Source of the DNA: Bradyrhizobium sp. CCGB12
GTDB taxonomy: Bacteria; Pseudomonadota; Alphaproteobacteria; Rhizobiales; Xanthobacteraceae
DNA length: 64,000 nt
Reading direction: 5' to 3'
Assembly (NCBI RefSeq): GCF_024199845.1
Contig: NZ_JANADO010000001.1
Coordinates: 6,882,001-6,946,000, forward strand
The translations under genes were made by a program, and so were the position numbers. Under the pieces are notes generated by a model. It worked only from the letters and a program-made list of their open reading frames with translations, had not been told where the DNA came from and did no database searches. Positions 1-8,055 of this stretch are shown here, piece by piece; positions within the stretch are counted from its first letter, which is position 1; each line of letters begins with the position of its first letter.

Positions 1-802
1 ACCAGGCCTGGCGCGGATAGCCGTCGACGCTGGTCTCGGCCATCGGCACGTCAGGCAGATCGTGCAAATCGAGCCATTGCTTGACGATCTCGTTGGCATT
101 GCCGGGATTGACGGTGCGGTCGGCGCTGCCGTGCCACACCGACACCTTGGGCCAGGGCCCGCGATGGCTGGTGGCGTTGCGCACGAGATCGCCGAGCTCG
201 CGCGCAGGGCGCGCCGGGGAATGGAACATGCCGTCCAGCGCCTCGCGCAGGTTCGAGGCAATGCCATAGGGCAGCCCGGCAATCACCGCACCGGCTGCAA
301 AAATTTCGGGATAGGTCGCAAGCATCACCGACGTCATGCCGCCGCCGGCCGACAGGCCCGTGATGAAGATGCGCCTTTGATCGATGCGATGCGTCTTCAC
401 CATGTGCGCGATCATCTCGCGGATCGAACGCGCCTCGCCGCTGTACCGCGCCGTGTCCTCCGGATTGAACCAGTTGAAGCAGGTGTTGCCGTTGTTGATG
501 CGCTGCTGCTCGGGCATCAGCAGCGCGAAGCCGTAATGCCTTGCGAGCGTCGACCAGCCGGCGCCGAGATCATAACCGGCCGCGGTCTGGCCGCAGCCAT
601 GCAGCACGACGACGAGCGCGCGCGGCTTCTGCAGCTGCGCCGGCACGAACGCAAACATGCGCAAGGCCCCTGGATTGTCACCGAAGTCCGTGACCTCTTG
701 CAGCGCGCTGGATGAGTCCGCGCTGCGGCCGAGCTCGGCGAAGCGCAGACCGTCCAGCTTGGGCAGACGTCTCAACAGATCGACATTTCTGGCTAACGAC
801 AC
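1..802 (-). CDS. PHB depolymerase-type esterase, partial (3' end outside the window)
   Basis: This gene reads leftward and runs off the left edge, so 267 codons of the N-terminal part are visible. I chose the GTG at 802-800 because AGGAAG lies seven bases upstream and no in-frame ATG fits the N-terminus. The protein has the alpha/beta hydrolase fold of the esterase/PHB depolymerase family: an oxyanion segment VVLHGCGQ near residue 65, the nucleophile box GLSAGG with Ser151, and HGSADRTV with the probable catalytic Asp228. Family members cleave polyhydroxybutyrate or feruloyl and other esters. There is no obvious signal peptide in the visible N-terminus, so an intracellular role is possible. 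The substrate cannot be told from sequence. Confidence 0.85.
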   Translation of the reverse strand, partial: MSLARNVDLLRRLPKLDGLRFAELGRSADSSSALQEVTDFGDNPGALRMFAFVPAQLQKPRALVVVLHGCGQTAAGYDLGAGWSTLARHYGFALLMPEQQRINNGNTCFNWFNPEDTARYSGEARSIREMIAHMVKTHRIDQRRIFITGLSAGGGMTSVMLATYPEIFAAGAVIAGLPYGIASNLREALDGMFHSPARPARELGDLVRNATSHRGPWPKVSVWHGSADRTVNPGNANEIVKQWLDLHDLPDVPMAETSVDGYPRQAW

Positions 803-942
803 GGCAACTTCCTGGTGGGCGACGTTCAACGTTCAGCCAAACCAGATAGTTGCTGCATCGCAAAATGAAAAGACCGTGGGCTGTCAGTTCACGAAAATCG
901 CAGGGATTTTCCGTGGGATCTGCACGAATTAACCGCAATGCC

Positions 943-2403
943 TCAACTACGTGCAGCGGCGCGGCGCATCCACGCCAGAAATGCGGCGCAGATCATGATT
1001 AATGTCACAAACAGCGCAAGCGAGACGAGAAATCCTGCGCGCGCTGATTGAAAGGCTTCGACGGCGAAGAACACCGCGCCGATTGCGGCCACTCCGGCCG
1101 CATTTCCGATCTGCGCCGTCGTGCCGTACATGCCGGAGGCCGAGCCTGCGGCGACAGGCTTCACGCTCGACAGCACTGCGCCCGACAGCGGCGCCATCAC
1201 CAATCCCTGGCCGTAGCCAAAGACCATCATCGTGAGCGCAAGCGCAATCGGCGTCGGCGCATCGACATAGAAGGCGACAAGCGCGAGCGCAGCAAGACCT
1301 GCGATCTGGAGCGCGCAGCCCTCGATCAGCACCTTGGTGCCGCGATGGAGCGCCCGCGCGCCGCTGTGACGCGATGCCACGACGAAGGCGAGCGCGAGCG
1401 GAATGAAGGCCATGCCGGCCGAGAGCGGCGGGATCTTGAGGCCGCGTTGCATGAACAGCGTCATCACCAGATAGAACGAGAGATTGGCGGCAAAGAAGAA
1501 GAACGCCGCGCCGAGGCCGCGCAGGAAGGTGGCATCCGTCAGCAGGGTGAGATCGATCAGCGGCATGCCGCCGGCGCGGGCCACAGCACGCTCCAGCTTC
1601 AGGAATGCAACGAGAATGACGCCACCGATCGCCATCACTGCCCACAGCCACGGCGCCCAGCCGACATCATGGCCGAACAGCAGCGGGCCGATCAGGCACA
1701 ACAACCCCGCGAACAACACCATGCCGCCCTTGATGTCGAGCCTTGTGCCTGATCGCCGCGGCACCGACGGCATGATGCGCCAGGCGGCAGCGGCGATCAC
1801 GAGCCCGCAGGGCACGTTGACGAAGAACACCGAGCGCCAGCCGGTGCCGGCAAGGTCGATCGTGACCAGCAGGCCGCCGAGCAGGAAGCCCGCGGCCCCT
1901 GCAAGCCCGAGCACGATGCCGTAGATCGCAAAGGCCCGGCTGCGCTGCCCGTCGGTGAACAGCAGATGCAACGTCGCCAGCACCTGCGGCACCATCAGCG
2001 CCGCCGTCGCGCCCTGCGCCAGCCGCGCGATGATCAGCTCGACGCCTGACTGCGCGAGCCCGCACCACAGCGAGGTCGCCGTGAAGCCGAGCACGCCGGC
2101 CAAGAAGACATTCTTGGTGCCGTGGATGTCGCCGAGGCGGCCGCCGGTGACGACCAGCGTGCCATAGGCGATCAGGTAGATCGCGATCACGGATTCGATC
2201 TGCGCCGGGGTCGCCTTCAGCTCGACCGCGATGGTCGGAATGGCGACGTTGACCACGAAGGCGTCGACGCCGAACATGAACTGGGCGGCCACGACGATGG
2301 CAAGCACCCACCAGCGGCGGGACGAATCGATTTGTTGTGTGACGATCTGATGCATTGGCGCATGATCCTGGAACCTCGTTGTTCTCAGGATTTCAGATCG
2401 CAT
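943..2403 (-). CDS. MFS transporter, DHA2 (EmrB/QacA-like) drug:proton antiporter family
   Basis: The product is a 486-residue polytopic membrane protein with about 14 hydrophobic segments, the number expected for the DHA2 group. The first segment carries FGVDAFVVNVAIP, the typical D-x-x-V-V-N-V-A-x-P start of these exporters, and the loop after the second segment has the motif A-like GGRLGDIHGTKN. Such proteins export drugs or small hydrophobic compounds using the proton gradient. The annotated start may be 16 codons too early; Met17 (at 2355) directly precedes the conserved MHQIVTQQ region and has AGGA upstream. It is followed on its 5' side by a family A repeat and the divergent oxidoreductase gene. 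Substrate unknown. Confidence 0.85.
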   Translation of the reverse strand: MRSEILRTTRFQDHAPMHQIVTQQIDSSRRWWVLAIVVAAQFMFGVDAFVVNVAIPTIAVELKATPAQIESVIAIYLIAYGTLVVTGGRLGDIHGTKNVFLAGVLGFTATSLWCGLAQSGVELIIARLAQGATAALMVPQVLATLHLLFTDGQRSRAFAIYGIVLGLAGAAGFLLGGLLVTIDLAGTGWRSVFFVNVPCGLVIAAAAWRIMPSVPRRSGTRLDIKGGMVLFAGLLCLIGPLLFGHDVGWAPWLWAVMAIGGVILVAFLKLERAVARAGGMPLIDLTLLTDATFLRGLGAAFFFFAANLSFYLVMTLFMQRGLKIPPLSAGMAFIPLALAFVVASRHSGARALHRGTKVLIEGCALQIAGLAALALVAFYVDAPTPIALALTMMVFGYGQGLVMAPLSGAVLSSVKPVAAGSASGMYGTTAQIGNAAGVAAIGAVFFAVEAFQSARAGFLVSLALFVTLIMICAAFLAWMRRAAARS

Positions 2404-2465
2404 TCGGTGCCGCGATTACCTCGCAGGTAGGATCCCCGTGCTTCATTCAAAGCGCGGCTGCTTCG

Positions 2466-2611
2466 CCTCTCCCCGCTTGCGGGGAGAGGCCGGAATTCAA
2501 ACGTAGTTTGAATTCCGGGTGAGGGGGAGCTTCCGCGAGTCGCACTGCCACCGAGTTTGCTGAAGCAGCCCCTCACCCCAACCCTCTCCCCGTAAGAACT
2601 GGGAGAGGGAG
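2466..2611. repeat. Intergenic palindromic repeat, family A (copy 1)
   Basis: This unit fills the gap between the MFS gene and the divergent oxidoreductase. It begins CCTCTCCCCGCTTGCGGGGAGAGG, contains an inner inverted pair around GAATTCAAAC, and ends CCCTCACCCCAACCCTCTCCCC. The same terminal motifs recur at about ten places in the window, always between genes. No protein-coding potential was seen in 2404-2734. Confidence 0.8.
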
Positions 2612-2734
2612 GAAAAGCAGCTTCAACGCATGCCTGCATTCCGCCGCGCGGGACATCGCGCGATTGCGTTCGCTTGTCCCAGCAACTAGCCTTCACCGCC
2701 TCAACAAACAGAAAATCAAGCCGGAGAGACCGCC

Positions 2735-3970
2735 ATGGCGCGCCTGAAGTTCGGAGCCTTCCTTGCCCCGCATCACCCGATCGGGGAGCATCCGATGCTC
2801 CAGTTCCGGCGCGATCTCGACCTGGTCGAGCAGCTGGACGCGCTCGGTTATGACGAATTCTGGTGCGGCGAGCATCATTCCTCCGGCTGGGAGATGATCG
2901 CCTCGCCCGAGATGTTCCTGGCCGCGGCGGGCGAGCGCACCAAGCGGATCAAGCTCGGCACCGGCGTGGTGTCGCTGCCCTATCACCATCCCTTCAACGT
3001 CGCCCAGCGCATGGTGCAGCTCGACCACATGACCGGCGGCCGCGCCATCTTCGGCTCCGGCCCGGGCGCGCTCGCGTCCGACGCGCACACGCTCGGCATC
3101 GATCCGATGACGCAGCGCGACCGCCAGGACGAGGCGATCGGGGTGATCCGCCGCCTCTTCAACGGCGAGCGCGTCACCGCCAAGAGCGACTGGTTCACCA
3201 TGAACGACGCCGCGTTGCAGCTTCTCCCCTTGCAGGAGGAGATGCCGTTCGTGGTGGCCTCGCAGATCTCTCCCTCCGGCATGACGCTGGCCGGCAAATA
3301 CGGCATCGGCATCATCTCGCTGGGCTCGATGACGACCCAGGGACTGATGTCGCTGCAGCAGCAATGGCAGTTCGCCGAGGACGCCGCGAAAAAACACGGC
3401 ACCACGGTGAGCCGCGCCGACTGGCGCGTGCTCCTGACCTTTCACATCGCCGAGACCCGTGAGCAGGCACGCAAGGAAGCGGGCGCCGGGCTGATGCGCT
3501 GGCACAACGAATATAATGTCGGCACGCTGCAGCGGCCGGGCCTCACCGCATTCTCCTCGCCCGACGAGGCCGTGGACAAGACCGCTTTCGTCGAGGGGGC
3601 GGCGTCCACCATCGGCACACCCGACGATCTCGTCAAAACCATCAAGAACGTGATGCAAGTGTCCGGCGGCGTCGGCGCCATCATCGGCTTCGTGCACGAC
3701 TGGGCCAATCCGGAAAACACCCGCCGCAGCTGGGACGTGGTGGCGCGCTACGTCGTGCCGGAGATCAACGGCTACATCGACTCCTTACGCAAGTCGCAAA
3801 AATTCGTGATCGAGAATCGCGCGATCTTCGAGCGCGCGGGCCAGGCCGTGATGGCCAAGATCATGGAGAACGAGAAGGCCGCCGAGGCGCTGAAGGTGAC
3901 CGGCCCCGGCCGCGTCGCCATTCCCGCCGTCAACGCCCCGGATCTGCAGAAGGAAGCGGCGAAGCGGTAG
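2735..3970 (+). CDS. LLM class flavin-dependent oxidoreductase
   Basis: The 411-residue product belongs to the bacterial luciferase-like monooxygenase superfamily. It starts MARLKFGAFLAPHHP, has the strand-helix pattern of an (alpha/beta)8 barrel, and contains the family stretch LGTGVVSLPYHHPF near residues 80-90 that lines the flavin pocket. Enzymes of this type use FMNH2 or F420H2 with O2 to oxidise terpenes, alkanes or other small molecules; limonene monooxygenase-like proteins are the closest by look. The ATG has a GGAGAG site eight bases upstream. A cytochrome P450 gene follows on the same strand after about 140 bp, so a joint oxidative pathway is plausible but not shown. The substrate is unknown. 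Confidence 0.85.
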   Translation: MARLKFGAFLAPHHPIGEHPMLQFRRDLDLVEQLDALGYDEFWCGEHHSSGWEMIASPEMFLAAAGERTKRIKLGTGVVSLPYHHPFNVAQRMVQLDHMTGGRAIFGSGPGALASDAHTLGIDPMTQRDRQDEAIGVIRRLFNGERVTAKSDWFTMNDAALQLLPLQEEMPFVVASQISPSGMTLAGKYGIGIISLGSMTTQGLMSLQQQWQFAEDAAKKHGTTVSRADWRVLLTFHIAETREQARKEAGAGLMRWHNEYNVGTLQRPGLTAFSSPDEAVDKTAFVEGAASTIGTPDDLVKTIKNVMQVSGGVGAIIGFVHDWANPENTRRSWDVVARYVVPEINGYIDSLRKSQKFVIENRAIFERAGQAVMAKIMENEKAAEALKVTGPGRVAIPAVNAPDLQKEAAKR

Positions 3971-4109
3971 GCCCCATCGGCATTACGCCTGTAACGACGT
4001 TCACAACAAAGGCGTACCGGCCTGTGCTATGCTGACCCTGGTCAGCTGGCGCGGGCCGCAGCCACTCTGTGCTCGCGCGCTGTTCGGTCGGTCAACCGGA
4101 GCAATCGTC

Positions 4110-5483
4110 ATGTCGATGCAGAATGTGGCCCCTGCGCTCGGCTTCACCCCGCCAAGGCGCAACGAGCTGACGCATATCCCCGGCGACGAAGGCTGGCCGA
4201 TCATCGGGAAGACCTTTCAGGTGCTGGCCGATCCCAAGGGACATATCGAGGCAAACGGCGCCAAATACGGCCCGGTCTACCGCACCCACTTTTTCGGCGA
4301 GACCAATGTCGTGCTGCTCGGGCCCGAGGCCAACGAGCTCGTGCTGTTCGACCAGCAGAAGCTGTTCTCCTCGACGCATGGCTGGAACAAGGTTCTGGGC
4401 CTGCTGTTTCCGCGCGGGCTGATGCTGCTCGATTTCGACGAGCATCGCCTGCATCGCAAGGCGCTGTCGGTCGCGTTCAAGTCCGGGCCGATGAAGTCGT
4501 ATCTTGGCGATCTCGACCGCGGCATCGCAGCGCGGGTGGCTCAATGGAAGGCCAAGCCCGGCGAGATGCAGCTCTACCCGGCGATGAAGCAGCTCACGCT
4601 CGATCTCGCTGCGGCCTCGTTCCTCGGCGCCGACATCGGCCCGGAGGTCGACCAGATCAACCGCGCCTTCGTCGACATGGTCGCGGCCGCCGTCGCGCCG
4701 GTCCGCCGGCCCCTGCCCGGCACCCAGATGGCGCGAGGGGTGAAGGGACGCAAGCGCATCGTCGCCTATTTCCGCGAGCAGATTCCGCTCCGGCGCGGCA
4801 ATCACGGCGGCGACGATTTGTTCTCGCAGCTCTGCCGCGCCACCCATGAGGACGGCGCGCTGCTCTCCGAGCAGGACATCATCGACCATATGAGCTTCCT
4901 GATGATGGCGGCGCACGACACGCTGACCTCATCGCTGACCTCCTTCATCGGCGAACTCGCCGCCAATCCGGACTGGCAGGACAGGCTGCGCGCGGAGGTG
5001 CTCGCGCTCGGGCTCGCCCCCGGCGCACCAAGCAGCTTCGACGACCTCGAAAAGATGCCGCTGTCGGAGATGGCCTTCAAGGAAGCGCTGCGGATCAAGC
5101 CGCCGGTGCCCTCGATGCCGCGGCGCGCGATGCGCGATTTCAGCTTCAAGGGCTTTACGATCCCCGCGGGCACCGCGATCGGCGTCAATCCGCTCTATAC
5201 GCACCACATGAAGGAGATCTGGCCGGAGCCGGATCGCTTCAATCCGCTGCGCTTCACCGAGGAAGCCCAGCGCAACCGCCATCGCTTCGCCTTTGTGCCG
5301 TTCGGCGGCGGCGCGCATATGTGCCTCGGCCTGCACTTCGCCTATATGCAGGCGAAATGCTTTGCGCGGCATTTCCTGCAGAACATCGAGGTGTCGCTGG
5401 AGCCCGGCTACAAGCCGGACTGGCAGATGTGGCCGATCCCGAAGCCGCGGGACGGGTTGCGGGTACGGATGAAGGCGGTTTAG
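4110..5483 (+). CDS. Cytochrome P450
   Basis: The 457-residue protein shows all P450 landmarks: I-helix AAHDTLTS near residue 275, the ExxR pair in KEALRIKPP, and the haem-binding loop FGGGAHMCLG with the thiolate Cys405. The N-terminus (IPGDEGWPIIGKTF) resembles the CYP26/CYP120 and sterol-demethylase side of the superfamily. No membrane anchor is present, so it should be soluble and depend on separate ferredoxin partners, which are not nearby. I chose the ATG at 4110 because GGAG sits eight bases upstream; the frame stays open 27 codons further upstream but without a ribosome site. The LLM oxidoreductase lies upstream on the same strand and an SDR converges from downstream. Confidence 0.92.
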   Translation: MSMQNVAPALGFTPPRRNELTHIPGDEGWPIIGKTFQVLADPKGHIEANGAKYGPVYRTHFFGETNVVLLGPEANELVLFDQQKLFSSTHGWNKVLGLLFPRGLMLLDFDEHRLHRKALSVAFKSGPMKSYLGDLDRGIAARVAQWKAKPGEMQLYPAMKQLTLDLAAASFLGADIGPEVDQINRAFVDMVAAAVAPVRRPLPGTQMARGVKGRKRIVAYFREQIPLRRGNHGGDDLFSQLCRATHEDGALLSEQDIIDHMSFLMMAAHDTLTSSLTSFIGELAANPDWQDRLRAEVLALGLAPGAPSSFDDLEKMPLSEMAFKEALRIKPPVPSMPRRAMRDFSFKGFTIPAGTAIGVNPLYTHHMKEIWPEPDRFNPLRFTEEAQRNRHRFAFVPFGGGAHMCLGLHFAYMQAKCFARHFLQNIEVSLEPGYKPDWQMWPIPKPRDGLRVRMKAV

Positions 5484-5492
5484 CGCCACGGT

Positions 5493-5578
5493 CGTCATTG
5501 CGAGCGAAGCGAAGCAATCCAGACCGTCTCCGCGAAAACAGCCTGGATTGCCTCGTCGCTTTGCTCCTCGCAATGACG
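5493..5578. repeat. Intergenic palindromic repeat, family B (copy 1)
   Basis: The unit opens CGTCATTGCGAGCGAAGCG and closes with the complementary CTCGCAATGACG, with an inner pair CAATCCAG / CTGGATTG, so it can fold into a long hairpin. Copies with the same ends lie at 33221 and 58376. Confidence 0.85.
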
Positions 5579-5591
5579 GAAATCCGCTTTC

Positions 5592-5689
5592 GTAGGGTGG
5601 GCAAAGCGAAGCGTGCCCACCACGCTTCTCCACGTCTGAGCAAGATGGTGGGCACGGCGCGCGAAGGGCGCGCCTTTGCCCACCCTACG
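5592..5689. repeat. Intergenic palindromic repeat, family C (copy 1)
   Basis: The unit is a long imperfect palindrome opening GTAGGGTGGGCAAAG and closing CTTTGCCCACCCTAC, with inner GTGCCCACC / GGTGGGCAC arms. It follows the family B unit after 13 bp, making a composite B-C block. Other copies are at 33857 and 59928. Confidence 0.85.
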
Positions 5690-5709
5690 GCTCTGTCGCC
5701 CGCGGCTTG

Positions 5710-6549
5710 CTACGCCCCCTGATCGAACGCCTTGCGCAAGGCGACATAGCCCTGCTGCTGCTGGCTCCAGTTGCGGCCGCCGGTCATGGCGCCGTCGATG
5801 ACGAGATCGTGGCCGTTGATGAAGCTGGATTCGTCGCTCGCCAGGAACACCGCGGCGTGGGCGATGTCGTCAGGGAGACCGGCGCGCGGGATCGGCTGCG
5901 CAGTCTTGTAGACCTCGCGCATCACCGCCGGCGTCTTCTCGGCGGCGTCGGTCGACAGTCCCAGCGCCTTGCCGAAGATGCCGGTCGCGATCGCGCCGGG
6001 CGAGATCGAGTTGACGCGCACATTGGACTCGCCGAGCTCCATCGCCACGCATTTGGTGAGATGGATCACGGCCGCCTTGGCCGCGCCATAGACCATCGAG
6101 GACGAGAACCCGGCCAGACGGCCGGCGATGCTGCCATTGTTAATGATGCTGCCAGAACCCTGCTTCTTCATGATAGGCGCGGCATGCTTCATGCCGAGCA
6201 AGACGCTGCGTATCAGCGTCGCCATCGCCGCGTCGAACCGATCGACCTCGAGGCCCTCGATGCCCCCGGTCTGCGCCGGCCCGCCGGCGTTGTTGAAGAG
6301 ACAGTCGATCCGACCGAATTTGTCGACCGCGAGCGTGATCAGCGCCTGCATCTGCGCTTCCACCGTGACGTCGGTCTGGCGGAAGATGCAGGCGGCCCCC
6401 AGCTGCTTCGCCAGTGCCTCGCCTTCCGGTGCGCGGCGACCCGCGATCACAATTTTGGCACCTTCGGCAACGAAGACTTCCGCCGTACGCAATCCGATAC
6501 CGCTCGTCGCGCCTGTGATGACCGCAACCTTGCCGTCCAGCCTGCCCAT
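5710..6549 (-). CDS. SDR family NAD(P)-dependent oxidoreductase
   Basis: The 279-residue product is a classical short-chain dehydrogenase. The N-terminal Rossmann motif is TGATSGIG, followed by the NNAG segment, an active-site Ser in NNGSIAGR, and the YGAAK catalytic Tyr-Lys pair. The C-terminal PGAIATGIFG stretch and VIDGAMTGG close the fold. The start at 6549 (MGRLDGKVAVITG) is set by the conserved N-terminus of the family; the frame stays open far upstream but that sequence has no SDR character. It converges on the P450 gene. The substrate is unknown; an alcohol or ketone made by the neighbouring oxidases is possible but unproven. Confidence 0.9.
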   Translation of the reverse strand: MGRLDGKVAVITGATSGIGLRTAEVFVAEGAKIVIAGRRAPEGEALAKQLGAACIFRQTDVTVEAQMQALITLAVDKFGRIDCLFNNAGGPAQTGGIEGLEVDRFDAAMATLIRSVLLGMKHAAPIMKKQGSGSIINNGSIAGRLAGFSSSMVYGAAKAAVIHLTKCVAMELGESNVRVNSISPGAIATGIFGKALGLSTDAAEKTPAVMREVYKTAQPIPRAGLPDDIAHAAVFLASDESSFINGHDLVIDGAMTGGRNWSQQQQGYVALRKAFDQGA

Positions 6550-6729
6550 GGAATGTTCCCGTTTTTCGAATGATTTGATTTTCAGATGGCGACACTGACA
6601 GATGACGGCGCCGCGACGGTCACTATTCCCGCCGGCCCGTGGCATAGCAAGCTTTGCTTGCGCTTCCGACATGCGTAACATTCGCCACCATCGCTCGACT
6701 TTTGAACGGGCGTCGCGACCGGGCTGGGC

Positions 6730-7695
6730 ATGGGGAAGCTGATCGACGAGTTCCGCAAGGGCTGGCAGGGCGTGGCACCGCCATCGCTCGGCCTGAGCCT
6801 CGCCTTCGCGGTCGTCTGCCTGTTGATTGCGACGCTGGCGCGCTGGGCTCTCGCGCATGTGCGGCCCGACGTCTACTTCACGCCCTACTTTCCCGCCGTG
6901 TTCTTTGCCACCGCCTTCGGAGGCTTCCGGATCGGCATCGTCACCGCGCTGGTCGGCGGCGTGCTCGGCGTGGTCCTGAATTTCGGCGACGCCTTTGCCG
7001 ATCGCGCCCGGTTTGCCCTGCTGACACTCTATTGGGTGGTCTGCGCGCTCACCATCTGGGGCGTCGAGCATTATCGCTCGCTGCTGATCGAGCAGCGCCG
7101 GATTTCCAGGCGCCTGATCGAGGAAGAAGAGTATCGCAAGCTGCTGGTCGACGAGCTCCAGCACCGGCTGAAGAACAAGTTGTCGACGGTGCACGCCGTG
7201 CTGCACCAGGTGCTGCACGACCAGCCGCAGGTCTGGGCCCGGATCGACCCGAGGCTGCGCTCGCTGGCCACGACCGACGATTTGATCTCGAAGATCGACA
7301 AGGCGGGCTGCGACATTCGCGATCTCCTGATCGCGGAGCTCGGGCCTTACGGCCACGTCCGCTTCACGCTCAATGGTGACCGGCTGTTCCTGCCGCCGAA
7401 GCTCGCGGTGACGCTGTCGCTGATGTTTCACGAACTCGCCACCAATGCGGGCAAATATGGCGCGTTCTCCGCGCCGCGCGGATTGTTGCAGGTGTCATGG
7501 ACGGTCACCGGCGACCGTCTGACCATCACCTGGGATGAGACCGAGGGACCGAGCATCGGCGAGATATCGCCGCCGGGCTTCGGCACCAAATTGCTGAAAT
7601 CGGCGCTATCGGCCTTCGACGGCAAGGCCGAGGTCTCCTATCTGGCCACCGGCCTGCATTGCACCATGCAATGCCGTATCCCCGCGAGCGGCTGA
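6730..7695 (+). CDS. Membrane-bound sensor histidine kinase, HWE/HisKA_2 type
   Basis: The 321-residue protein has four hydrophobic segments in residues 15-115, resembling the KdpD-like DUF4118 sensor region. A short linker leads to the phospho-acceptor box ELQHRLKNKLSTVHAVL, typical of HWE/HisKA_2 kinases. The ATPase domain has the N-box FHELATNAGKYGA, the W-E motif in TITWDETEGP, and a terminal GFGTKLL. Kinases of this group often act in stress or light responses and sometimes signal through unlinked or single-domain receivers. No response regulator is adjacent. The signal sensed by the membrane part is unknown. Confidence 0.88.
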   Translation: MGKLIDEFRKGWQGVAPPSLGLSLAFAVVCLLIATLARWALAHVRPDVYFTPYFPAVFFATAFGGFRIGIVTALVGGVLGVVLNFGDAFADRARFALLTLYWVVCALTIWGVEHYRSLLIEQRRISRRLIEEEEYRKLLVDELQHRLKNKLSTVHAVLHQVLHDQPQVWARIDPRLRSLATTDDLISKIDKAGCDIRDLLIAELGPYGHVRFTLNGDRLFLPPKLAVTLSLMFHELATNAGKYGAFSAPRGLLQVSWTVTGDRLTITWDETEGPSIGEISPPGFGTKLLKSALSAFDGKAEVSYLATGLHCTMQCRIPASG

Positions 7696-7738
7696 GGAAC
7701 AGCAAACTCGGTAAGTCGAGCTACTGAAGCTTCCACAG

Positions 7739-7826
7739 CGTCATGGCCGGGCTTGTCCCGGCTATCCACGATCTTTGTTTGCGGCAGCCAAGAACGTGGA
7801 TGCCCGGGACAAGCCCGGGCATGACG
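7739..7826. repeat. Intergenic palindromic repeat, family D (copy 1)
   Basis: The unit reads CGTCATGGCCGGGCTTGTCC at its left and closes GGACAAGCCCGGGCATGACG, with an inner ATCCACG / CGTGGAT pair. A second copy is at 39754-39840. The rest of the gap 7696-8055 holds nothing recognisable apart from the presumed promoter of the next gene. Confidence 0.85.
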
Positions 7827-8055
7827 ACCTCTGATCGCGCAACAAGACTCCCTCCAAGCGACAGCGACCCGCGCGCTCCGCTCGCGGTTTCGCCGGGTGC
7901 ATTGACACTCTGTTAATGACGATCGGCGGCGCGCGTCGCATCGTCGCAAGTTTCGTCCAAAACACCCCCGTATTTCTTCGGACCCCTTAACCAAACCTAA
8001 GAGGGAACTGAGCAAGATCGCGCCCATTGCAAAGGCGCGCTGAACAAGAAGATTC

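Noticed and set aside
2466..2611. Regularly spaced palindromes as a CRISPR array
   Set aside because: Units are single per gap, differ in length and have no spacer-repeat periodicity; no cas genes are present.
6550..7431. Long N-terminal extension of the SDR gene on the minus strand
   Set aside because: The extension is antisense to the histidine kinase gene and lacks SDR character; the Rossmann start is at 6549.
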